Source: DASRAJ01 sp039920305 (GTDB lineage Bacteria > Bacteroidota > Bacteroidia > Chitinophagales > UBA10324). Taken from it: a stretch of 25,720 nucleotides of DNA. The first letter of the stretch is position 1, and each line of letters begins with the position of its first letter. Of the stretch, positions 1-7,379 are shown piece after piece. Made by a program: the position numbers and the translations under genes. The DNA lies in contig JBDSEA010000011.1 of NCBI GenBank assembly GCA_039920305.1, positions 1 through 25,720 of the forward strand, given 5' to 3'. The notes beneath the pieces were generated by a model that was not told where the DNA came from, searched no databases, and saw only the letters and a list, made by a program, of their open reading frames with translations.

Positions 1-370
1 TATGGGAGGCATTAACCAGGCCTGAATTAATCAAAAAATACTTTTTCGGGACTGATGCAAAATCAGACTGGAAAGTGGGTAGTGCAACTACCTTCAGTGG
101 TGAATGGGAAGGGAAAGCTAATGAGGACAAGGGAGCGGTATTGCAAAACGAAAAAAACAGATAACTCAGTTATACTTATTGGAGTTCAATGTCAGGTAGA
201 GAAGATGCTCCGGAAAATTATGCAACCGCAACTTATGAATTATTGCAAAAAAATAACATCACAACACTGGTCATTACCCAGGATAAGGTGCAGACACAAG
301 AGGGAAAAGAACATTCTGAAAGAAATTGGAACATATACTCAACAATCTGAAAAAATTAATTGAGGATTAA
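1..370 (+). pseudogene. AHSA1/SRPBCC-family gene remnant, 5' end outside window, disrupted
   Basis: Reading from base 3, the sequence encodes a recognisable AHSA1 (activator of Hsp90 ATPase homologue 1-like, START/Bet v1 fold) protein. It shows WEALTRPELIKKYFFGTDA, then a DWKVGS segment, then LSYTYWSS, a PENYATATYELL stretch and a TTLVITQD strand. Two lesions interrupt it. There is an in-frame TAA at 162-164, where the family usually continues into the L-S-Y-T-Y-W strand and a single C-to-T change from CAA would explain the stop. There is also a one-base frameshift near 338-341, after which the conserved C-terminal NNLKKLIED is read in another frame and ends at the TAA of 368-370, three bases before ligA. 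Family members act in stress or detoxification contexts, and the substrate of this one cannot be inferred. It may be a true pseudogene or an intact gene with two sequencing errors. Confidence 0.72.
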
Positions 371-373
371 AAA

Positions 374-2503
374 ATGTATTCTGCCACTGAACAAAAGCTT
401 TTAATTAATCGCTCCTCAGATTTGCTGAAAGAAATAAAAAGCGGCTATCAGCAAAAGAACGAAAGAGCAATTATCGAAAATCTCAAAGAATTAATCCGTT
501 TCCATGACTGGCGATACTATGTACAATCTGAACCTGTTATCACTGACTATGAATATGACAAGCTATTTATAGAGCTGAAGCGGTTAGAAGAAAAATACCC
601 TGATGCTTTAACAGAAGATTCTCCGACGCAGCGGGTTGCTTTAGGCATCACAAAAGAATTTCCAACCATTCAGCATCTCGTTCCGATGCTTTCACTGGAT
701 AATTCATATAGTGAAGATGATTTGATTGACTGGAATAACAGAGTACAGGAACTAACCGGTGAAACAGAAATCCGCTATTGCGTGGAACCAAAATTCGATG
801 GGGCAGGAATTTCAGTGATCTATGAAAATGATTTGCTGGTGCGGGGTGCAACGCGCGGAAATGGATCTTTTGGAGAAGAAATCACAAATAATATCAGGGT
901 GCTCCGCTCTATTCCCTTAAAAGCAAATTTCTCAAAATATGATATTCGGAAAATTGAAATTCGCGGCGAGGCACTTATCAACAAGGAATCATTTAAAAAG
1001 CTTAACGAAAAACGCATCCGGGAAGATTTGCCGCCCCTTGCAAATGCGCGAAATTCCGCCTCAGGGGGATTAAGACAACAGGATCCCAGAGAGGTCGCTG
1101 CAAGAAAGCCAGAAGCATTTTTGTATCATATAAGTTTTGCCTCAAACGAAAACGGCAATGATTTACTCGGATCAAAGCTTCATTCGCACTCTTCAAATAT
1201 TGATATGCTTTATTCCCTCGGATTTAAAACACCCCATGGGGAGTTAAAAAAAATAACCGGAATTGATAAGGTGATTGATTATTGTAAAAAGTTCGAGGAG
1301 CGTCGCGAATCCCTTGCATATGAAATTGACGGCCTTGTGATCAAAGTTGATGATTTCAAATTGCAGAAGAAATGTGGCTTTACTTCTCATCATCCGCGAT
1401 GGGCTATCGCATTCAAGTTTGCAGCCAAGCAGGCAACCACCCTTCTAAGAAATGTCGAATTTCAGGTGGGCAGAACCGGTGCCATCACTCCGGTTGCCAA
1501 ACTGGAGCCTGTGCAACTTGCGGGTGTTATGGTTTCTTCAATCAGCATGTTCAATGAGGATTTCATTGATGAAAAAGACATCAGGATCGGTGACCGGGTA
1601 TTAATAGAAAGAGCAGGAGAAGTGATTCCATATATCGTACAATCTGTAAAGGAAGCACGAAGCGGCAATGAAAAAAAAATCCATTTTCCAGAAAGTTGTC
1701 CATCCTGTGGCGTGCAATTGTTTAAGCCTGAAGAAGAAGTCAACTGGCGATGCATCAACATCAATTGTCCTGCTCAGGTAACTGAGCGATTGATTCATTT
1801 TGTTTCAAAAGATGCCATGGATATCCGTGGTTTCGGGGCATCTGCAGTTCTGGAATTTGTTGAAAGTAGATTGATTGAAACCATTTCTGACATTTACAGG
1901 CTTGACTTTAAAAAAATTCTGGAACGGGAAGGATGGAAAGAAAAATCCGCCGGCAATCTGAAAAAGGCAATTGAAAAATCAAAGCAGCAGCCGTTGCATC
2001 GCTTACTGTTTGGCCTGGGAATTCGCTTCGTAGGAGAAACCACCGCAAAAAAACTGGCAGAGTATGTTAGTGATATTTCAGAATTCAAAGAATGGAATCA
2101 GAATCAGCTGATGGATGTGGAAGATATAGGACCAAGGGTGGCGCAAAGTATATATGAGTTTTTTCATTCTCCTGCAACCGACAAATTGCTGGAGGAGCTT
2201 CGTGTTATGGGTTTGAATTTGAAGCATGTAAAAAGCAAATCCAAATTGACTGGTAAGCTTTCAGGAAAAAGCTTTCTGTTCACAGGCACACTTCACATGA
2301 AAAGAGATGAGGCTGAAGCATTAGTGGAGAAGAATGGCGGAAGTATAGCTGGCTCAGTAAATTCAAAACTTACTTATTTAGTGGTTGGTGAAAATGCCGG
2401 ATCGAAACTGGAAAAGGCTAAGAAACTCGGAACAATCACCATCATCAGTGAAAATGAGTTTATGAGAACAATGGAGCAGGTAAATAATTATATTGAGAAA
2501 TAA
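374..2503 (+). CDS. ligA: NAD-dependent DNA ligase LigA
   Basis: This enzyme seals nicks in duplex DNA using NAD+ during replication and repair. The order is a Ia domain (HDWRYYV...ITDYEYDKL, about residues 44-64), an adenylation domain with catalytic Lys140 in EPKFDG, and the IDGLVIKVD motif at 318-326. Next come an OB fold (VGRTGAITPVA, about 365-374), a four-cysteine zinc finger (Cys442, 445, 460, 465), helix-hairpin-helix repeats (about 515-600) and a C-terminal BRCT domain (about 627-703). At 709 residues it is slightly longer than E. coli LigA (671). The OB segment reads SSISMFN where E. coli-type ligases have an A-T-L-H-N core, and the zinc finger is followed by FVSKDAMDIRGFG. This points to a distinct LigA subtype rather than the commonest one. 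The gene starts with ATG and lies 2 bases before the exonuclease gene, so they are probably one operon. Confidence 0.97.
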   Translation: MYSATEQKLLINRSSDLLKEIKSGYQQKNERAIIENLKELIRFHDWRYYVQSEPVITDYEYDKLFIELKRLEEKYPDALTEDSPTQRVALGITKEFPTIQHLVPMLSLDNSYSEDDLIDWNNRVQELTGETEIRYCVEPKFDGAGISVIYENDLLVRGATRGNGSFGEEITNNIRVLRSIPLKANFSKYDIRKIEIRGEALINKESFKKLNEKRIREDLPPLANARNSASGGLRQQDPREVAARKPEAFLYHISFASNENGNDLLGSKLHSHSSNIDMLYSLGFKTPHGELKKITGIDKVIDYCKKFEERRESLAYEIDGLVIKVDDFKLQKKCGFTSHHPRWAIAFKFAAKQATTLLRNVEFQVGRTGAITPVAKLEPVQLAGVMVSSISMFNEDFIDEKDIRIGDRVLIERAGEVIPYIVQSVKEARSGNEKKIHFPESCPSCGVQLFKPEEEVNWRCININCPAQVTERLIHFVSKDAMDIRGFGASAVLEFVESRLIETISDIYRLDFKKILEREGWKEKSAGNLKKAIEKSKQQPLHRLLFGLGIRFVGETTAKKLAEYVSDISEFKEWNQNQLMDVEDIGPRVAQSIYEFFHSPATDKLLEELRVMGLNLKHVKSKSKLTGKLSGKSFLFTGTLHMKRDEAEALVEKNGGSIAGSVNSKLTYLVVGENAGSKLEKAKKLGTITIISENEFMRTMEQVNNYIEK

Positions 2504-2505
2504 GA

Positions 2506-3147
2506 ATGGACTTTCTTGCAATAGATTTTGAAACTGCCAACGAGCAAAATATCAGCGCGTGTGAGATCGGTATTGCAGTAGTACGCTATTATAAGATAAT
2601 AGAAACAAAATCATGGCTCATTCAACCGCCGCAAAATCGTTTCAACTCATACAATACTTACCTTCATGGGATTGGTGAAGAAGATGTAAAAGATGCACCG
2701 TCATTTCATGAAATATGGTATAAACTGTTACCTTATTTTGAAGAACAGCTAATTATTGCTCACAATGCTGAGTTTGATTTGCAGGTCCTCCGAAGCCTGC
2801 TGCTCTATTATAACATTCCATTCAGGCCCATTGATTATATGTGCAGTATTAAGGTTGCAAAAAAAGTATGGTGCAATGATATGCAGCGGTTTGGCCTTTC
2901 TCACATGTGTAAATTTCTTGGACTTGAGCTGGAGCATCATCGGGCTGAATCAGATGCTCATGCCTGTGCAGAAATTGCAAGCCGTGGCTTCAGGGAATTT
3001 CAGGTCAGCATCAGAGAGGAGATCGAGCCAAAATTGAATCTTGTACTTGGCTCTATCACTCAACAGCAGCATACACGGGCAAAAAATAAACTTAGGCCGG
3101 TAAAGCTGCCATCGTGCAAGCGCTATTTTCGTCCGCGCTATGAGTAG
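2506..3147 (+). CDS. DEDDh 3'-5' exonuclease (DnaQ/epsilon-like)
   Basis: This is a stand-alone exonuclease of 213 residues with all DEDDh catalytic residues visible: Asp7 and Glu9 (AIDFETAN), Asp91 (AHNAEFDLQVL), and His145 and Asp150 (HHRAESDAHACAE). The fold is that of the DNA polymerase III epsilon/RNase T superfamily, which removes nucleotides from 3' ends of DNA or RNA. The substrate cannot be told from sequence. There is no polymerase, BRCT or GIY-YIG fusion. The C-terminal 40 residues are basic (RAKNKLRPVKLP, then lysines and arginines to the end) and may bind nucleic acid. The gene begins 2 bases after the ligA stop and ends with tandem TAG codons 9 bases before mnmH, so it likely sits in a ligA operon and may serve repair. 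Confidence 0.9.
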   Translation: MDFLAIDFETANEQNISACEIGIAVVRYYKIIETKSWLIQPPQNRFNSYNTYLHGIGEEDVKDAPSFHEIWYKLLPYFEEQLIIAHNAEFDLQVLRSLLLYYNIPFRPIDYMCSIKVAKKVWCNDMQRFGLSHMCKFLGLELEHHRAESDAHACAEIASRGFREFQVSIREEIEPKLNLVLGSITQQQHTRAKNKLRPVKLPSCKRYFRPRYE

Positions 3148-3156
3148 TAGCATATT

Positions 3157-4182
3157 GTGGTAACCAAGCTCGACACCGAAGATTTTTTAGTGCAATCAGC
3201 CGGCCGGCTTCTCATTGATGTGCGATCTCCCGCCGAGTATCTGCACGGACATATTCCCGGTGCCCTTTCATTTCCTCTGTTTTCAAATGAAGAGCGAACT
3301 GTAATTGGCACGTGTTATAAACAACAGGGACGGGAGGCGGCCATGATGCTTGGGTTGAAGTATTATGGTATAAATATGCAGCAAATTGTTACCACCCTGA
3401 AAAAAGTAACAAGTGATAAACAGGTTTTTGTTCATTGCTGGCGCGGTGGGATGAGGAGCGGAGTGGTGGCGTGGATGCTCGACCTTTTTGGTTACCGGGT
3501 TGCAGTGCTTAATAAAGGGTACAAGGCATTTCGAAAAGCCGTACTGGAATCCTTCAGCATGCCAAAAAATATTATGATTCTTGGAGGTAAAACCGGTAGC
3601 GCAAAAACTGAAGTGCTGCATGAATTGCAAAGTCAGGGTGAAAGTGTAATTGATCTGGAAGCTCTGGCTCATCACAAAGGCTCCGCATTTGGAGGAATCA
3701 ATGAATCAGCAGCCCCGGCTCAGGAACAATTTGAGAATGAACTATTCATGCAATTCAGAACCGTCGGCTCACAAAAAACGATCTGGCTTGAGGATGAAAG
3801 TCAGCGCATCGGCAGTATCAATTTGCCAAATGCATTGTGGATGCAAATGAGAAATGCCCGGGTCATTTATCTTGATATTCCTTTTGAGAAGCGGCTGAGC
3901 TATATCGTTGATTCATATGGCTCATTTGGTGTAACTGCGCTGAAGGAAGCGACTCTTCGCATAGCTAAAAGACTTGGTGGTCTGGAAACAAGAAATGCGA
4001 TTAAATTTTTGGAAGATGGGGACATTCGCTCAGCCTTCTCTATTTTTCTAAAGTACTATGACAAATATTATACATCAGCGACCCAAAAGCGGGATCCTGA
4101 TTTGATTCACAAAATCATCAGTGAAAAAATTAACGCAAGGGGCAACGCTTTGCTCATCCGGCAAAGCAAAATTTTTTATTGA
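3157..4182 (+). CDS. mnmH: tRNA 2-selenouridine synthase (rhodanese + P-loop)
   Basis: MnmH (SelU/YbbB) converts 2-thiouridine at the tRNA wobble position to 2-selenouridine, by way of a geranylated intermediate, using selenophosphate. The N-terminal rhodanese domain (about 1-130) has LLIDVRSPAEYLHGHIPGA and the catalytic-loop signature HCWRGGMRS, with Cys94 corresponding to the reactive Cys97 of the E. coli enzyme. A Walker A-like loop (GGKTGSAKT, residues 143-151) opens the P-loop domain, which continues with IDLEALAHHKGSAFG and WLEDES. The length of 341 residues is a little below E. coli's 364. The start is GTG with no Shine-Dalgarno, and no ATG lies between it and the conserved rhodanese strand. 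No selenophosphate synthetase gene (selD) is in the window, so whether selenium is used here is open. Confidence 0.93.
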   Translation: MVTKLDTEDFLVQSAGRLLIDVRSPAEYLHGHIPGALSFPLFSNEERTVIGTCYKQQGREAAMMLGLKYYGINMQQIVTTLKKVTSDKQVFVHCWRGGMRSGVVAWMLDLFGYRVAVLNKGYKAFRKAVLESFSMPKNIMILGGKTGSAKTEVLHELQSQGESVIDLEALAHHKGSAFGGINESAAPAQEQFENELFMQFRTVGSQKTIWLEDESQRIGSINLPNALWMQMRNARVIYLDIPFEKRLSYIVDSYGSFGVTALKEATLRIAKRLGGLETRNAIKFLEDGDIRSAFSIFLKYYDKYYTSATQKRDPDLIHKIISEKINARGNALLIRQSKIFY

Positions 4183-4228
4183 GGGAAAGTGATTATGAAG
4201 CTGCTTTTGAATTAAATCCCGCACACCA

Positions 4229-4945
4229 TTATACTTTTAGATAGAAATCCCGCATCAGGCTGCTGAATATTTCAGTATGATTTCCTTCATCATCCTTAAT
4301 GGAAAGCGATTCACTTTTAATTTTTTGCGTAGGCGAAGGACGAAATATCATAACACAACGTATCACGGCTTTCCTGGGTTTACTGCGAATCAATAATTCC
4401 TCCCAAAGAAATAAATTCTCTTTTTGGGCCGATGAAATAAATTCTTTTGCCTGCCTGAAAGGAAGTAGCACACTAAATTTTCCTTCTTGCGGTTTTAATA
4501 AGTTTTTTACCGCACTTAATAGCTGTCCTGCATTCAGCCTCACGTCATGCCTTGCAATATTTGTTTTAGCGGAAGCTGCTGGCAGCTGCCGCTGAAAAAA
4601 TGGGGGATTACAAATGATGAAATCATAGCATAGACCATTATACTGGGTGGCATAATCCATTACATCCGCCAGAATTAACGTAATCCGATCTCTGAATTTG
4701 CTTTCTTCAATATTTTCTCTGGCCTGTGCACAACTGTCTTCTTCCACCTCGATTGCATCAATTATCCCCTGGCTTCGTTGTGCCATCATCAGTGGGAGCA
4801 ATCCTGTTCCCGTGCCTATATCCAGAAACCTGCCTGCAGATGGAACAGGAGCCCACGCGCCCAGCAGGCATGCATCAGTTGTAACTTTCATTGCGCACCG
4901 GTCCTGGCTTATCCTGAACTGTTTAAATTGGAAATATGAATTGAT
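4229..4945 (-). CDS. trmN6: tRNA1(Val) adenine-37 N6-methyltransferase (start codon unresolved)
   Basis: This SAM-dependent enzyme (YfiC/TrmN6 family) makes m6A37 in tRNA1(Val). The SAM site reads FLDIGTGTGLLPLM, the catalytic motif for adenine-N6 methylation is NPPFF, and the protein ends in the family's typical LMRDFYLKV. The first ATG (4889-4891) is internal to the strongly conserved QDRCAMKVTTDACLLGAW block. Open frame upstream of it encodes NSYFQFKQFRISQDRCA, which matches the normal family N terminus, but contains no ATG, GTG or TTG before the stop at 4988-4990. The end given here is the ATC codon exactly where the family's initiator Met would fall. CTG at 4961-4963 is another option. 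Initiation at ATG 4891 would give 220 residues lacking the conserved N-terminal strand. A start-codon mutation or one-base error is possible. The gene converges with mnmH. Confidence 0.88.
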   Translation of the reverse strand: MNSYFQFKQFRISQDRCAMKVTTDACLLGAWAPVPSAGRFLDIGTGTGLLPLMMAQRSQGIIDAIEVEEDSCAQARENIEESKFRDRITLILADVMDYATQYNGLCYDFIICNPPFFQRQLPAASAKTNIARHDVRLNAGQLLSAVKNLLKPQEGKFSVLLPFRQAKEFISSAQKENLFLWEELLIRSKPRKAVIRCVMIFRPSPTQKIKSESLSIKDDEGNHTEIFSSLMRDFYLKV

Positions 4946-5043
4946 ATGAATTCTAAGATTCAGTATGATGAAAAAGGATTGATAAAATTATTCAGGCGAA
5001 ACCATCCGGCCACCAGGTTAGAATTTTTGTTCTTAATTATGGA

Positions 5044-5547
5044 TCATTTTATTCTTGCAAACTTGAAGTAGTTTACTGAATCCAGTTGTAGTGTGAGTGA
5101 GTCTTTTTCGAGCTGTGCCCGTTGTGAATATGTTTGCTTTGCGATGATGGTAAAGAGCATCATCATATCCTGATCAAATGACCAGAGGCCTTTATTTTGC
5201 TGTGTTCCCATATATGCAATAAAATCCCCGTTGCTTTTAAATTCCCAGGTTGTCTTTTTTATTGCTGAATCCTGTTTTAAAATCATGTCTGATAAACGCT
5301 TATTCATTATGGTAATCTGGTTTTGAAACTTATTCTGCCTGGCAGTATCGCTCGCGTTTGTAAGGCTATCCTTGAGTGAACCGATCCTGCCTTCAATCAT
5401 TTTTTGCTGCTCTTCCGTACTGGTAAGTTTTACACGAGCCATTTGCCAGGTACCTACCAGTTGATCCTTAACATCATGCTGGCATGATGATAAGACTGAA
5501 AGAATTACAACAACCGGGAAGATAGGCTTGAAGAGGGAGATTTTCAT
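5044..5547 (-). CDS. lipocalin-like lipoprotein, function unknown
   Basis: This 167-residue protein has a type II signal peptide (hydrophobic residues 9-20) ending in LSSC with Cys22 as the acylated residue, so it is probably anchored to a membrane facing the periplasm. The mature part opens with QLVGTWQMARVKL and has later W-E-F-K-S-N-G-D and GLWSFDQD strands. This is the pattern of small Bacteroidota lipocalin-like domains, in which G-T-W lies in the first strand. Between these strands, residues about 40-95 are rich in Glu, Lys, Gln and Asp without Gly or Pro and probably form a long helix or coiled coil, which is unusual for a simple lipocalin. It lies between trmN6 and ftcD on the same strand. 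I cannot assign a function, and the fold assignment is an inference. Confidence 0.75.
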   Translation of the reverse strand: MKISLFKPIFPVVVILSVLSSCQHDVKDQLVGTWQMARVKLTSTEEQQKMIEGRIGSLKDSLTNASDTARQNKFQNQITIMNKRLSDMILKQDSAIKKTTWEFKSNGDFIAYMGTQQNKGLWSFDQDMMMLFTIIAKQTYSQRAQLEKDSLTLQLDSVNYFKFARIK

Positions 5548-5588
5548 ATTCGGATGGTTTATTTTAAATGGCTTGGGATATGCGGGCG

Positions 5589-5596
5589 CAAATTTA
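5589..5596 (-). promoter_or_regulatory. possible -7 element for the lipoprotein gene
   Basis: On the minus strand this reads TAAATTTG, a full match to the Bacteroidota -7 consensus TAnnTTTG. It lies about 40 bases before the lipoprotein ATG. No TTTG-like -33 element is found 19-21 bases upstream, and an 8-base motif in AT-rich DNA can occur by chance. It overlaps the intergenic end just past the ftcD stop. Confidence 0.3.
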
Positions 5597-5605
5597 ACCG
5601 AATAT

Positions 5606-7270
5606 TTAAAGTGTGTTGATCTTGTCCATTACTATTTTAAGCACCTCATTCTCTTGCGAGATCGCTTGTTCCTTAAGCATTTCTGCATTATCTGCAAATT
5701 TCTTTTTCAATGCTTCATCTTTTAATCCTGCCAGATTAATGGTAACATTCAGATAGCCGCCTAAAACGGCGCTTCGGGCACATAATGCGCCAACCCCTGC
5801 ATCAGAAACTGAATTTGGGTTTCCTTTTTTTGCCATAGCCATAATCACATCGAAAGACTCACAAGCAACTTCCATAACGCGCAGCGGAACTTCGATCGCA
5901 CTCAGTGTTGAATGCTGTATTGCTGATGAACGGTTTGCTTTTTCCTCCTCATTGCTTTTAGGGAGTGAAAAACTTTCCATTATGCGATTGAAGGCGCGGG
6001 TATCTTCATCCACCAGTTTCAGCAATTCATCTTTCAGCAGCTGACCCTTTTCAGCCCAAACTGAAAATTCTTCCCACTGTTCTTCCCATCCTTTTTTGTG
6101 AGATGAAAGATTCGCTACCATGACGGCAAGTGACGCGCCCAGTGAACCAATGTAAGCAGCAATAGAGCCACCACCAGGCGCCGGAGATTCGCTTGCAGTT
6201 TCGTCTGCAAATTTTTGTAAATTCATTTTGATGAGCGGTTTCTGCGCCTCATCACGCAACAGGAATTCAATGATTTTTTTGCCGGGATCAAATGGAGACA
6301 GTGCATTAAGTCCCAATGACCTGATCGCAGTTTTTACCAATTCCTCTTCACTCACACCAGCACTGCGCTGCTGCTTTCGAAGGAAATATTTCCCCGCATC
6401 AAGCATTGCCTGAAGCGGAATTAACCCCACAAGTTCAGACCCTGTTACACGCATCCCTCTATACTCAGCGCATTTAACGCACTCATCAAATGCAACGTGA
6501 ACCGGGGTAATATTGATGTTAGTCAGATTGATGCTTACCTGTGCAATTCCATATTCCTTGATAAACCATCCGATGGCTTTAACTGATTTAAGAGTGCCCG
6601 GCTTGACAATTTCTTCTCCCTTGACATTCCTGATTTTTCTCCCCGCCTCGCGGATGTCGAATGCAACTGCATTGGCTCGGCGGACAGAAGTGGTATTAAG
6701 ATTCACATTGTAGGCAACCAGGAAATCTCTCACGCCAATAACTGTTGCACCACTTGTTGGTGAAAATTCATCCGGACCAAAATCGGGTTTCCATTCTTCC
6801 AGTTTTATCTTTTTGAAAAAGCCCTCGTATTCACCTGCACGGATCACTGAAAGATTTTTTCTTGCTTCATTTTCCTGCGCATGCTCATAAAGGTAAACCG
6901 GAATGCGTAACTCGCTACCGACTCTGTCACCAAGCTTTACAGCATATGCAGCAGTATCTTTCATAGTGATTCCGCTTACAGGTATTAAAGGACAAACATC
7001 CGTTGCTCCCATTCGCGGATGCTCGCCTTTATGAGTACGCATGTCAATTACTTCGCTCGCTTTTTTTATGGCCTGAAACGCTGCTTCAATCACTGAGTCG
7101 GGATTGCCAATAAAGGTTACAACAGTTCTGTTAGTTGCTTTACCAGGATCAACATCGAGCAGTCTGACACCCTCGACCATTTCAATCTGGCTTGTAATAT
7201 CCCTGATCTTTTCCATGTCACGCCCTTCGCTAAAGTTGGGTACACATTCAATAATGGCATCCTTTGTCAA
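5606..7270 (-). CDS. ftcD: Bifunctional glutamate formimidoyltransferase / formimidoyl-THF cyclodeaminase
   Basis: This 554-residue fusion matches the animal-type FTCD enzyme of histidine degradation. It moves the formimino group from N-formimidoyl-glutamate to tetrahydrofolate, then releases ammonia to give 5,10-methenyl-THF. The N-terminal formiminotransferase part (about 1-345) has IIECVPNFSEG at the start and HKGEHPRMGATDV, in which His84 aligns with catalytic His82 of the mammalian enzyme. The cyclodeaminase part (about 348-554) opens with ESPAPGGGSIAAY and contains NPNSVSDAGVGA. The start is TTG at 7268-7270, which gives the normal family N terminus, and no in-frame ATG lies upstream. 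No other hut genes (hutH, hutU, hutI) are in the window, so the rest of the pathway must be elsewhere if present. A plausible promoter lies just upstream. Confidence 0.95.
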   Translation of the reverse strand: MTKDAIIECVPNFSEGRDMEKIRDITSQIEMVEGVRLLDVDPGKATNRTVVTFIGNPDSVIEAAFQAIKKASEVIDMRTHKGEHPRMGATDVCPLIPVSGITMKDTAAYAVKLGDRVGSELRIPVYLYEHAQENEARKNLSVIRAGEYEGFFKKIKLEEWKPDFGPDEFSPTSGATVIGVRDFLVAYNVNLNTTSVRRANAVAFDIREAGRKIRNVKGEEIVKPGTLKSVKAIGWFIKEYGIAQVSINLTNINITPVHVAFDECVKCAEYRGMRVTGSELVGLIPLQAMLDAGKYFLRKQQRSAGVSEEELVKTAIRSLGLNALSPFDPGKKIIEFLLRDEAQKPLIKMNLQKFADETASESPAPGGGSIAAYIGSLGASLAVMVANLSSHKKGWEEQWEEFSVWAEKGQLLKDELLKLVDEDTRAFNRIMESFSLPKSNEEEKANRSSAIQHSTLSAIEVPLRVMEVACESFDVIMAMAKKGNPNSVSDAGVGALCARSAVLGGYLNVTINLAGLKDEALKKKFADNAEMLKEQAISQENEVLKIVMDKINTL

Positions 7271-7284
7271 TGGGAAAATTTTTG

Positions 7285-7315
7285 CAAAAGTAGAAACGTA
7301 AAACCAGCATGCAAT
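7285..7315 (-). promoter_or_regulatory. candidate Bacteroidota promoter for ftcD
   Basis: The minus strand reads ATTG, 19 bases, then TACTTTTG. This is a full match to the -7 consensus TAnnTTTG and a 3-of-4 match to the -33 TTTG, at the ideal spacing. Transcription would begin about 8 bases before the TTG start, giving a very short leader. That is consistent with the TTG being the true start but is not proof. Confidence 0.45.
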
Positions 7316-7379
7316 AAATGTAGATTACAAATTAACCTGCCCGGATATTCTCCCTGAACCACGGTTGCAAAATTTCTGA

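Noticed and set aside
55..363. ATG-started 102-codon frame upstream of ligA
   Set aside because: It has no family features and lies out of frame with a clear AHSA1 homologue that explains the same bases.
3283..3675. 130-codon minus-strand frame inside mnmH
   Set aside because: It is antisense to a clear gene and has no recognisable feature.
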